Shown: positions 8,329 through 15,414 of the stretch, piece after piece
How positions within the stretch are numbered: the stretch's first letter is position 1
Layout: each line of letters starts with the position of its first letter
Assembly (NCBI GenBank): GCA_036518955.1
Contig: DATDMG010000403.1
Coordinates: 1 to 36,025, forward strand
Length of the DNA stretch: 36,025 nt
Direction of reading: 5' to 3'
Origin: DATDMG01 sp036518955
GTDB taxonomy: Bacteria > Actinomycetota > Actinomycetes > Actinomycetales > Kineosporiaceae
Program-made: the position numbers and the translations under genes
Notes under the pieces: model-generated
Databases searched by the model: none
Told to the model about the DNA's origin: nothing
What the model saw: the letters and a program-made list of their open reading frames with translations, nothing else

Positions 8329-8334
8329 AACCTA
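8329..8334 (-). promoter_or_regulatory. Possible -10 box for the sugar-synthesis unit
   Basis: The 222-base gap between the glycosyltransferase stop (8463) and the acetyltransferase start (8240) holds no gene. On the minus strand it contains TAGGTT, a good actinobacterial TAnnnT -10 box, about 90 bases before the start. I see no convincing -35 box at the proper distance. It could start a unit running from the acetyltransferase toward position 1. Confidence 0.3.
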
Positions 8335-8462
8335 CCGCACCCTCCCGGGCGACTCCCTCACGTCAGCGCCGGTTCAGGTCGACCTCGCCCGAACCGGGCA
8401 GGCGGCCCGGGTCGCCACGTGGCCCGCCATGGCCGGCCGTGGGCGCACCGCCGAGGGCTGCG

Positions 8463-9599
8463 TCAACGGGGGGACAGCGCCGCGACCTGCTCGGCCAGCT
8501 GGTCGTAGGGGGAGGGCCCGCGCAATTCCCGGTCGGCCCACTCCAGTGCGGCCGAGCGGGCCCTGGCCAGCTCCCCCGGCGCCGCCGCCCAGCCGCGCAG
8601 CACGGCGGCCGCGGCCGGCGCGTCCGCCACCAGGGCCGCTGCCGGGGATCCGTCGAGCAGCGCCGCGACCCGGGGCATCGGCGTCGACAGGACGGCGAGG
8701 CCGCAGGCCAGGTACTCGTACAGCTTGGTGGGCACGGCGTCGCGGAACGCCGGGGTCTCGGCCATCAGCAGCATCCCGGCGCTGGCCCGAGCGCCCACCT
8801 CCCAGGCCGCCTTCGGCGGCATCCGGCCGTGCATCGTGACGCGCCCGGCGACGTCGTCGCGGGCGAGCCGCTCGGCCACCCAGTCCTGGTCGGCGGCGGC
8901 CACCGGGCCCACGACGTCCAGCTGCCAGCCAGGGGCCAGCGCGATCGCCTCGAGCATCGTCCGCAGCCCCCGCGAGGTCCGGACGTCGCCGACGTACACC
9001 GCCCGCAGCTCGGCGTCGTGCACCGGCGGGCGCCCGGCGGGCAGCAGCGCCGGGTCGGGCAGGTTGCGTACCACGAGCCGGCGCCGGCAGCGGGCGGCGA
9101 CCGGAGGCACGTGGTCGTCCGCCACCACGGTGAGCTCGGCCCGCCCGGCCAGTGCGACGCACGCCGCCGCGAGCGCCCGCAGCCCGCCCCGCAGCGGGCG
9201 CGGCACCCAGGAGCGGTCGGCGAGGAGCGCCACGTAGTCCTCGTGGACGTCGGCGACCACCGGACGCCGCCGGAGCCGGCCGGCGAGCAGCGCGGCGGGC
9301 ACGACGTCCGGGTCCAGGGCCAGCAGCACGCCCCCCCGGGCGGCGAACGGCAGGCGCAGCGCGCGGAGCGCACGCGCCGGGATCGAGCCCCGGGCCCAGG
9401 TCCGCACCCGGGCGCCCTCCGGGCCCGCCGCCGCCGTCCCCAGACCCAGCACCTCGACCGCCAGCCCGGCCCGGCGCAGGGCCGCGACCTCGCGGTGCAA
9501 CCGGGCGTCCGCGACGTCGTGACCGCTGGTGACGATGCTGACCTCCGGGCGGACGTCAGGGCCGCCGCCCGGCCGGGTCGCGGGTGACGGGACCCGCAC
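8463..9599 (-). CDS. GT4-like glycosyltransferase
   Basis: The protein has 378 residues from a GTG at 9599, three bases after the stop of the ABC ATPase. The N-terminal fold EVSIVTSGHDVADARLHREV then AGLAVEVLG carries the D-x-R signature shared with other glycosyltransferases here; DVHEDYVALL near residue 120 is a usual second landmark. The donor domain has AVYVGDVRTSRGLRTMLEAI, VTMHGRMPPK and PTKLYEYLACGLAVLSTPM, where the Glu of YEYLACG is the conserved C-terminal acidic residue. It follows wzm and wzt in the same unit, so it probably acts on the exported glycan. Nothing in the sequence fixes the sugar or linkage. Length and domain order are normal for the family. Confidence 0.82.
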   Translation of the reverse strand: MRVPSPATRPGGGPDVRPEVSIVTSGHDVADARLHREVAALRRAGLAVEVLGLGTAAAGPEGARVRTWARGSIPARALRALRLPFAARGGVLLALDPDVVPAALLAGRLRRRPVVADVHEDYVALLADRSWVPRPLRGGLRALAAACVALAGRAELTVVADDHVPPVAARCRRRLVVRNLPDPALLPAGRPPVHDAELRAVYVGDVRTSRGLRTMLEAIALAPGWQLDVVGPVAAADQDWVAERLARDDVAGRVTMHGRMPPKAAWEVGARASAGMLLMAETPAFRDAVPTKLYEYLACGLAVLSTPMPRVAALLDGSPAAALVADAPAAAAVLRGWAAAPGELARARSAALEWADRELRGPSPYDQLAEQVAALSPR

Positions 9600-9602
9600 G
9601 GG

Positions 9603-10430
9603 TCAGAAGTCCTCGAGGACGATGGAATCCTCGCCGACCTGGAGGAACTTGGTGTAGGCCGTGATCATCTCGTCGGGTGTGCCGCGGCCGACCAGCTTGC
9701 CCTTGTGCAGCCAGATCGCCTCGTCGCACAGCTCCTTGATGGTCCCCAGGGCGTGGCTCACCACGAGCATGGTGTGCGCCTTCGCCACCAGTTCGGCCAT
9801 CTTGTCGCTGGCCTTCTTCTTGAAGTGCGCATCCCCCGCGGAGAGCGCCTCATCGATGATCAGGATGTCCGGGTCCATGTGGACGGCGACCGCGAACGCC
9901 AGCCGGCTGTACATGCCGGACGAGTAGGTCCGCATCGGCATGTCCATGAAGTCCTCGAGTTCGGCGAAAGCCGCGATCTCCTCGTACTTCTCCGTGATCT
10001 CCGCCCGGGTCAGGCCGGCGGCCAGGCCGCCCAGGGTGACGTTCTCCCGGCCCGACAGCGCCGAGTTGAAGCCGACACCCAGGGCGAGCAGGGTGCTGAC
10101 CCGGCCGTTGACCTCGATCCGGCCGCTGGTCGGGGGGAGGATGCCGGCCACCGTCCGCATCAACGTCGACTTGCCCGCGCCGTTGGAGCCGATCACGCCC
10201 ATCACCTTGCCGTGCTCGACGTCGAACGACACGCCCTGCAGCGCCTTCACCTCGCGGATGATCCGCTCACGGCGGCCCAGGCGGACGATCGCGCTCTTCA
10301 GCGTGGGATTCTTCTGCAGGCTGGTCCGGTAGGTCAGGTGGACGTCCTGGACCCGGATCGCGATCCGCTCCCGGGATGCCTTGCCGACCATCTCGGTATC
10401 GACGATCTCAGAGGCGGACAGCGAAATCAC
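9603..10430 (-). CDS. wzt: Polysaccharide ABC transporter ATP-binding protein (Wzt/RfbE type)
   Basis: A 275-residue ATPase that powers export of a lipid-linked glycan across the membrane with the permease at 10408-11295. Walker A is GSNGAGKST (81-89), the signature is YSSGMYSRL (169-177), and Walker B is ILIIDEAL (189-196) followed by SAGDAHFKKK, typical of the Wzt/TagH/RfbE class. It ends about 75 residues after Walker B, so the C-terminal carbohydrate-binding domain of the E. coli O9a Wzt type is absent; it resembles the short ATPases of actinobacterial galactan export. I use the GTG at 10430, which overlaps the permease stop by 23 bases. An ATG at 10391 is also possible; neither has a well-spaced ribosome site. 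Confidence 0.88.
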   Translation of the reverse strand: MISLSASEIVDTEMVGKASRERIAIRVQDVHLTYRTSLQKNPTLKSAIVRLGRRERIIREVKALQGVSFDVEHGKVMGVIGSNGAGKSTLMRTVAGILPPTSGRIEVNGRVSTLLALGVGFNSALSGRENVTLGGLAAGLTRAEITEKYEEIAAFAELEDFMDMPMRTYSSGMYSRLAFAVAVHMDPDILIIDEALSAGDAHFKKKASDKMAELVAKAHTMLVVSHALGTIKELCDEAIWLHKGKLVGRGTPDEMITAYTKFLQVGEDSIVLEDF

Positions 10431-11295
10431 GCTCCCTCGACATGAAGACCCAGGCCCCGACCACGAACAGCACGACGGACCAGCCCGCGCCGAACGCGAG
10501 CACCCCCCAACCCGGGCGATGGCCGTCGATCACAGCCTCGCCCTGGGCGCCCAGGATCCCGAAGACGGGGTTGATCGGGCTCCACACGTACAGTGTGTGG
10601 TGCAGTCCCGACTTCGCCGACCGCAGCTTGTCCACGGTCCAGAGCACCGGCGACAGGTAGAGCCAGATCCGGATGAAGTAGGGCAGGAAGCTCGACGTGT
10701 CCCGGAAGTAGACCTGCAGCGTGGCGAACAGGTTCGCCAGTCCCAGGCTCATCACCGTGGCCAGCACGAGGATGGGCACCAGCCACAGCATGCTCAGCGT
10801 GAAGTGCTTGATCGTCAAGGCGTGGATCACGAGGTAGACGGCCAGGGTGGGCAGGTACCGGCGGAACGCCGTGTACACGGTGGACAGCGGCAGCAGCATC
10901 TTCGGGAACGACGTGTTGAGGATCAACCGCCCCCCCTGCGTCACCGCGGTCGCCCCGGCCTGCATCGACCCGGTGATGTAGTAGAAGAGGAACAGCCCCG
11001 ACGTCAGGGTGGCGAAGTCGGCCGCCGTGCTGCGCCCGCCCTGGAGCACCGAGATGAGCAGGTAGTACACGCCCGCCAGCAGGAGGGGGTTGATCACCAG
11101 CCAGAGCTGGCCGAAGACGGTGTCGGTGTTCTGGGCGTGCATCGTCGTCCGGGCCAGTTCGAACGCGAACCCACGCCGACGCCACACCTCCCGGAAGTAC
11201 GGGCCCACCGGAGGCAGACCCGCCCGGTGGGGCTCGTAGACGTGGTGTTCGCCGAGGTACTCGTCGCCACCGGCGCTGGTTCGTGCTGAGCTCAC
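10408..11295 (-). CDS. wzm: Polysaccharide ABC-2 type transporter permease (Wzm type)
   Basis: A 295-residue membrane protein forming the channel of the glycan exporter with the adjacent ATPase. The hydrophilic N-terminus (about 60 residues) is followed by roughly six hydrophobic spans: LWLVINPLLLAGVYYLLISV, FLFYYITGSM, a span after RRYLPTLAVYLV, MLWLVPILVLATVMSLGLA, FIRIWLYLSPVLW and a C-terminal span FGAGWSVVLFVVGAWVF. YVWSPINPVFG near the C-terminus is typical of the ABC-2 polysaccharide exporters. The GTG at 11295 is preceded by AAGGA five bases upstream, which supports this start. It is the first gene of a unit wzm-wzt-glycosyltransferase, after two terminator-like hairpins and a possible promoter. 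Confidence 0.88.
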   Translation of the reverse strand: MSSARTSAGGDEYLGEHHVYEPHRAGLPPVGPYFREVWRRRGFAFELARTTMHAQNTDTVFGQLWLVINPLLLAGVYYLLISVLQGGRSTAADFATLTSGLFLFYYITGSMQAGATAVTQGGRLILNTSFPKMLLPLSTVYTAFRRYLPTLAVYLVIHALTIKHFTLSMLWLVPILVLATVMSLGLANLFATLQVYFRDTSSFLPYFIRIWLYLSPVLWTVDKLRSAKSGLHHTLYVWSPINPVFGILGAQGEAVIDGHRPGWGVLAFGAGWSVVLFVVGAWVFMSRERDFAVRL

Positions 11296-11325
11296 TGGAT
11301 CCTTCTCGGGCCTTGGGGTCGGCTC

Positions 11326-11331
11326 AGAATA
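11326..11331 (-). promoter_or_regulatory. Possible -10 box of the wzm-wzt unit
   Basis: TATTCT on the minus strand, a close match to TATAAT and TAnnnT, lies 30 bases before the wzm GTG. Transcription starting about seven bases later would leave a leader of some 24 bases that holds the AAGGA ribosome site. No clear -35 box: that position falls inside the hairpin at 11333-11358. Confidence 0.4.
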
Positions 11332-11332
11332 C

Positions 11333-11376
11333 CCACGCCGGATACCGATCCGGCGTGGAAGGGGGCAGGCGCCCCC
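11333..11376 (-). terminator. Two adjacent hairpins after a glycosyltransferase gene
   Basis: CCACGCCGGAT (11333-11343) pairs perfectly with ATCCGGCGTGG (11348-11358) around a 4-base loop. Next to it, GGGGGC (11361-11366) pairs with GCCCCC (11371-11376), also with a 4-base loop. Both lie within 50 bases of the stop at 11383 and before the wzm promoter region. There is no long T-run, as is usual for actinobacterial terminators. Confidence 0.55.
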
Positions 11377-11382
11377 ACCGGG

Positions 11383-12546
11383 TCACGCCCCCGGCGTCGC
11401 GCGGGGCACCGGGAGGCGCGCATACACCCCCAGCAGCTCGGCGGCGTCGGCGTCCCAGGACAGCGCGGGGGCGGCCCGGCGGACGGCGGCGACGAGCTCG
11501 GGGTAGCGGGCCCGGGCCACCTCGACCGCCCGGGCGAGGTCGGCACCGTCGCCGGGCCGGTACAGCTCGCCCACGCCGTGCCGGCGGACCAGGGCCCCCA
11601 GCTCGCCGACGTCCGTGGCGACCACCGGCACACCGGCCCGGACGGCGTGGAACAGCTTGTTGGGCATCGCCAGGCGGTGGTTGGCCCAGCGGTCGGAGTG
11701 CGTCACCAGGGCCAGTCCGGCACCGGTCAGCAGCGCGTCGACCTCGTCGACCGGCAGGGGCGGGCGCACCCTCGCCGCCCCCGGGTCGAACCGGGCCAGC
11801 CAGGTGTCGTCCGCCGGCCCGAGCAGCGTGATCGGCAGGTCGAGGCGACGACTGGCGTCGGCGATCGCCTCCAGCTCCCGGTAGGGGGCGAGCCGGCCGG
11901 CATAGACCGCACCCACCGGCCGGGTCGGCGGGCTCGGGAGCGGGTCGGGCATCGGGAAGGTGTTCCGCACCACGGTGACGTGCCGCCACCCGTACCGGTC
12001 CCGCAGCGCCCGGGCGACGCCGTCACCGACGGTGATCACAGCGGCGGCCGCTCCACCCAGCCGGGCCTCGACGGCGCTCTCCCGCCGGCCCTGCCACGGC
12101 GTCGGCCGGCCGACCCGCGGCCGGCCGGACCACAGCTCGTGGCTGTCGTAGATCAGTGGGACGCGACGGGCGGCGGCCAGGCGCGCCCCGACGTCCAGTG
12201 CGGTGAAGTCGTGGGCATGGACGACGTCGACGTCGCGCTGCTCGGCATCCACCCCGGCGCCGGCCGCCCACCGGGCGAACGCCTGGTTGCGGTGCGTCGG
12301 CAGCAGCAGCCATCGGGCGGCCCGCATCGGCAGGCCGAGCCGGCGCGCGCCGAGCGACCCAGCGCCGTCCCCCCGGAACATCGAGCCGGCCCCGACGGAC
12401 GACGCGGTCACGCCGTCCGGTGGCCGCCAGCCCGCCGGCACCTGCTTGCCGATCACGTGGACGGCGTACCCGGCCGCGGCCAGCGTCGTCGCCTCCCGGA
12501 GAACGCGGGTGTCCGAGGCGAGCGATGTGGCGACCAGCATCAGCAC
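11383..12546 (-). CDS. GT4-like glycosyltransferase
   Basis: About 387 residues. The N-terminal strand reads VLMLVATSLASDTRVLREAT, the clearest example of the SDTR signature shared by several enzymes in this locus, then GYAVHVIGK. VVHAHDFTALDVG and IYDSHELWSGR are the usual acceptor-domain landmarks; the donor domain has VYAGRLAPYRELEAIADA, ITLLGPADDTW and MPNKLFHAVRAGVPVVATDVGEL. GGGAGGG at 12556-12562 is the ribosome site; it lies 9 bases from the GTG at 12546, which I chose, and only 3 bases from a TTG at 12552 that would give MRVLML. The gene lies 17 bases after the GT2 gene stop and is followed by terminator-like hairpins, so it ends a transcription unit. Sugar specificity cannot be read from sequence. 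Confidence 0.83.
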   Translation of the reverse strand: MLMLVATSLASDTRVLREATTLAAAGYAVHVIGKQVPAGWRPPDGVTASSVGAGSMFRGDGAGSLGARRLGLPMRAARWLLLPTHRNQAFARWAAGAGVDAEQRDVDVVHAHDFTALDVGARLAAARRVPLIYDSHELWSGRPRVGRPTPWQGRRESAVEARLGGAAAAVITVGDGVARALRDRYGWRHVTVVRNTFPMPDPLPSPPTRPVGAVYAGRLAPYRELEAIADASRRLDLPITLLGPADDTWLARFDPGAARVRPPLPVDEVDALLTGAGLALVTHSDRWANHRLAMPNKLFHAVRAGVPVVATDVGELGALVRRHGVGELYRPGDGADLARAVEVARARYPELVAAVRRAAPALSWDADAAELLGVYARLPVPRATPGA

Positions 12547-12563
12547 ACGCAAGGGCCCTCCCG

Positions 12564-13670
12564 CTACCGGACCGGGCCGGAACCGCCGGCGGAGACGTCG
12601 GCCGGCGCCGGGCGGCGCTCGGCCAGCCGGCGCGGGCTGGTGAGGAACCCGATCCCCCAGGACCAGTGCATCGTGCCGAGGACGGCGGGCAGCACCAGCC
12701 GGGACCGGGCCGGCAACTCGCGCCCGACGACCAGCGATGCCACCACGATGCCGGCGCCGTAGGCCGCCGGGACCGCCAGCGCCCAGACCGTGAGCGGTGC
12801 CGCCAGCAGGCTTGCGGAGCACGCCAGGACCATCGCCGGCGGCGCCAGGTACCGCGCGTTCGCCGTCCCGGGATGCTGCCTCATGACGACGCGGCGCCAC
12901 CGACCGTAGTGGAAGTACTGCCGACCGAGCGCCAGCAGGCTGGACCGCGGCCGGTAGGTGACCGACAGGTCGGGGCTGAACCACACCACGCCGCCCGAAC
13001 TGCGGATCCGGTGGTTGAGCTCCCAGTCCTGCGCCCGCAGGAAGCTCTCGTCGTAGCCCCCGAGCCGCTCCAGCACGTCGCGCCGGAAGACCCCGAGGTA
13101 CACCGTGTCCGCCGGGCCGGCCTGGCCGCCGGTGTGGAAGCGCGCTCCCCCGACGCCGAACACCGAGGTCATCGCGGCCGCGACGGCCTTCTGGAAGGCG
13201 GTGACCCCTTCCGCGGCCATCACCCCGCCCACGTTGGCGGCGCCGGTCTCGGTCAGCAGCCGCACCGCGGCGCGGATGTAGCCGGGGGCGAGCAGGCCGT
13301 GCCCGTCGACCCGGACGACGACGGGGTGGCGGGACGCTCGGATCGCCGCGTTGAGTCCGGCCGGCGTCCGCCCGGTCGGGTTGCCCACCGACCGTACCCG
13401 GGGGTCCTGCGACCCGAGTTCGGCGGCGACGGCGTCGGTGTCGTCCCGGGACGGGCCGAGGGCGAGGACGATCTCCAGCTCCCCCGGGTAGTCCTGGTCC
13501 AGGATCCGCTGCACGGACTCGCGCAGGTGCTTCGCCTCGTTGAGCACCGGGACCACGACGGACACCGGCGGCCAGTCCGGGGCAGGCTCGGGAGCGGCAC
13601 CGGCCGTCGGGGAGGTGCCGGGCACCACGGACGGCGCCGCGTGGGCCGGGAGGGTCGTGTCAGGAGACAT
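12564..13670 (-). CDS. GT2-family membrane-anchored glycosyltransferase (succinoglycan ExoA-like)
   Basis: A 368-residue GT-A enzyme. The fold starts at VSVVVPVLNEAKHLRESV (residues 36-53); the metal-binding acidic site is D122 in VRVDGHGLLAPGYI, and the catalytic base is probably D215 in FLRAQDWELNHRIR. The C-terminal 80 residues contain two or three hydrophobic spans (MVLACSASLLAAPLTVWALA, AAYGAGIVVASLVVG and a weaker third), so it is held at the inner face of the membrane, where it would use a lipid-linked acceptor. DGHG and QDWELN place it near ExoA-type beta-glycosyltransferases. I chose the ATG at 13670, with a TACCGT box nine bases upstream; an in-frame ATG at 13736 would add an Arg-rich segment unlike the family. 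It is followed 17 bases later by a GT4 gene. Confidence 0.84.
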   Translation of the reverse strand: MSPDTTLPAHAAPSVVPGTSPTAGAAPEPAPDWPPVSVVVPVLNEAKHLRESVQRILDQDYPGELEIVLALGPSRDDTDAVAAELGSQDPRVRSVGNPTGRTPAGLNAAIRASRHPVVVRVDGHGLLAPGYIRAAVRLLTETGAANVGGVMAAEGVTAFQKAVAAAMTSVFGVGGARFHTGGQAGPADTVYLGVFRRDVLERLGGYDESFLRAQDWELNHRIRSSGGVVWFSPDLSVTYRPRSSLLALGRQYFHYGRWRRVVMRQHPGTANARYLAPPAMVLACSASLLAAPLTVWALAVPAAYGAGIVVASLVVGRELPARSRLVLPAVLGTMHWSWGIGFLTSPRRLAERRPAPADVSAGGSGPVR

Positions 13671-13679
13671 CAGGGAATG

Positions 13680-13685
13680 ACGGTA
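13680..13685 (-). promoter_or_regulatory. Possible -10 box, near-leaderless, for the GT2 gene
   Basis: TACCGT on the minus strand ends nine bases before the ATG at 13670, so the transcript would have a leader of only a few bases. It lies just beyond the hairpin at 13715-13769, where a new transcription unit would be expected. Confidence 0.4.
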
Positions 13686-13714
13686 TCCGACCGCCGCCCG
13701 CCACGAAGCCCGAC

Positions 13715-13769
13715 GCACCCAAACCCCTGTGATCATGCACGTCAGCCGTGCTCACGAGGGTTCGGGTGC
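13715..13769 (-). terminator. Long hairpin after the multi-span LCP gene
   Basis: In the minus-strand transcript GCACCCGAACCC (13769-13758) pairs with GGGTTTGGGTGC (13726-13715) over 12 positions with one G-U pair. The loop holds a second small stem, GCACG with CGTGC. It starts 10 bases after the TAG stop at 13779. No T-run follows. Confidence 0.5.
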
Positions 13770-13778
13770 GCCCCGGCA

Positions 13779-15293
13779 CTAGGCCGGGCCGCAGCTGGCG
13801 GAGATGTCGGTCGTCTCCGCCGGGAGCTCCCCCGCGGCCCCCACGGCCCCCGGCGACGGCGCGCCACCGGCCGCCGTCCGCCCCGGGCCGACCGGCGTGG
13901 GCCCGGAGGGCGGGGACGACGCCGCGGCCGGAGCGGGACGGCGGGACGCGTCGATCGCGGCGGCCACCTTGGTGTGGATGACGTCGAAGTCCGGCCTCGC
14001 CGGGTTGATCAGGGGGGGTACGAACTGGACGCTGCTGATCTTCTGTGCCTTCGCCCTGGCAGCCAGGTCGAGGAACGTCGCCAGCTCACCGGACGGGATG
14101 TCGGTGCTCACCACCTGCTTGCTCGCGGCCGCGATGCCCTGGAACTTCGTCAACACCGTGGCAGGGTCGAGCTGGTGCACCATGGCATCCATCACGCAAC
14201 GCTGCCGCGCCATCCGCTCGTAGTCGTTGGCACCGTGCCGGGACCGGGCGAACCACAGGGCGTGATAGCCGTCGAGCGTCTGGGTGCCCGGGCGGATGTA
14301 GCCGGACACCCGCGACGTCCCGCCACCGATCGGCACCGGCTTGGTGACGGTGACCCGGATCCCGCCCATCGCGTCGATCAGGTCCCGGAAGCCGTGCAGG
14401 TCGATCAGGACGTAGTAGTTGACCTTCAGCCCGGTGACCCCCTCGACCGCCTCCTTCATCGCCTCCGCACCCGGATCCTGGACGTCGGCGAAGGTGGAGC
14501 GGTGCTCCGACCCCCAGGTGTAGATGGCGTTGAGCAGGCAGTTGTCACCGCACGTCCAGCCCTGGGGCAGCAGCCGACCGGCGGCGGAACCTGCCGGGAA
14601 GGGCACGTTCTCGAGGTTCCGGGGAAGACTGAACAGCACGGCCCGGCCCGTCGTTTCGTCGATGCTGACCAGGGTCATCGAGTCCGGGCGCGTTCCGACC
14701 CGGTCGGGGCCGGCGTCCCCACCGAGGAGCAGCACGTTGAACCGGCCGTCGGCCGCCGCCGACGCGCGTCCCGAACCGAACACGCCGCTGATCAGGTCGG
14801 CCCCGGCCCACAGCCGACGCCCAGTCGCGATCATGGCTCCACCGCTGAGCATCATCAGGACGACCGCCGCCCCACTGATCCACCACCGCGGCCGGCGGGG
14901 CAGCAGCCCGACCCGGCCGAGCCGCCACGCGTCCGCGATCGCCAGCGGGAACACCACCGCCGCGGCGTAGCACGCGAGCGCGAGCAGCACGAGCACGAGC
15001 GGCGACGTCACCAGCGACAGCGCCAGCGAGCGGTCCAGCACCAGCAGCAGGCCGAGCAGCAGGACGCCACCGACCGCTCCCAGCCAGACCCGCAGCAGCA
15101 GCCGACCGAGCCGGCGGTTACCCGCGGCGATCTGGGCAGAACCGGGCACCACACAGGTGATCACGAGCAGGGTGATCGCCCGCCGGACGCGCATCGCCGG
15201 CGAGAGCCTGCTGGGCTCGCAGAGCGGCCGCGTCATCGGGCGGACGGACAGCTCGTCCGGCAGGTCGACGGCCTCGTGGCCCCTCGTCGGCAT
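13779..15293 (-). CDS. LytR-CpsA-Psr (LCP) family protein with four membrane spans
   Basis: A 504-residue LCP protein. LCP enzymes move glycopolymers from a polyprenyl-phosphate carrier to peptidoglycan on the outer face of the membrane. Unlike the usual single N-terminal anchor, this one has about four hydrophobic spans before the domain (roughly residues 38-54, 70-87, 94-120 and 138-156). The LCP domain begins at FNVLLLGGD (185-193) with the catalytic-pocket residues R202 and D204 in TRPDSMTLVSID, R225 in FSLPRNLENV, then CGDNCLLNAIY, GGIRVTV and the basic cluster ARSRHGANDYERMARQR. A Pro/Ala/Gly tail ends the protein. The ATG at 15293 follows GATACT by six bases, so it is probably leaderless. 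It lies downstream of the ferric-reductase-like gene and upstream of glycosyltransferases; it is the likely attachment enzyme for the locus polymer. Confidence 0.88.
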   Translation of the reverse strand: MPTRGHEAVDLPDELSVRPMTRPLCEPSRLSPAMRVRRAITLLVITCVVPGSAQIAAGNRRLGRLLLRVWLGAVGGVLLLGLLLVLDRSLALSLVTSPLVLVLLALACYAAAVVFPLAIADAWRLGRVGLLPRRPRWWISGAAVVLMMLSGGAMIATGRRLWAGADLISGVFGSGRASAAADGRFNVLLLGGDAGPDRVGTRPDSMTLVSIDETTGRAVLFSLPRNLENVPFPAGSAAGRLLPQGWTCGDNCLLNAIYTWGSEHRSTFADVQDPGAEAMKEAVEGVTGLKVNYYVLIDLHGFRDLIDAMGGIRVTVTKPVPIGGGTSRVSGYIRPGTQTLDGYHALWFARSRHGANDYERMARQRCVMDAMVHQLDPATVLTKFQGIAAASKQVVSTDIPSGELATFLDLAARAKAQKISSVQFVPPLINPARPDFDVIHTKVAAAIDASRRPAPAAASSPPSGPTPVGPGRTAAGGAPSPGAVGAAGELPAETTDISASCGPA

Positions 15294-15299
15294 ACCGGC

Positions 15300-15305
15300 A
15301 GTATC
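15300..15305 (-). promoter_or_regulatory. Possible leaderless -10 box of the LCP gene
   Basis: GATACT on the minus strand, six bases before the ATG at 15293. It matches the A and last T of TAnnnT but not the first T. Spacing equals that of the other leaderless candidates in this window. Confidence 0.4.
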
Positions 15306-15414
15306 ACCAGCGACGGTGGAGGAGGCCCACATCACGCCCCGGCGCGCCGCGAGGCAAACCTCCCGATCTACGCCCTGCCCCGTGCGGACGGCGACCGTGC
15401 CAGCGCGGAGCCGG

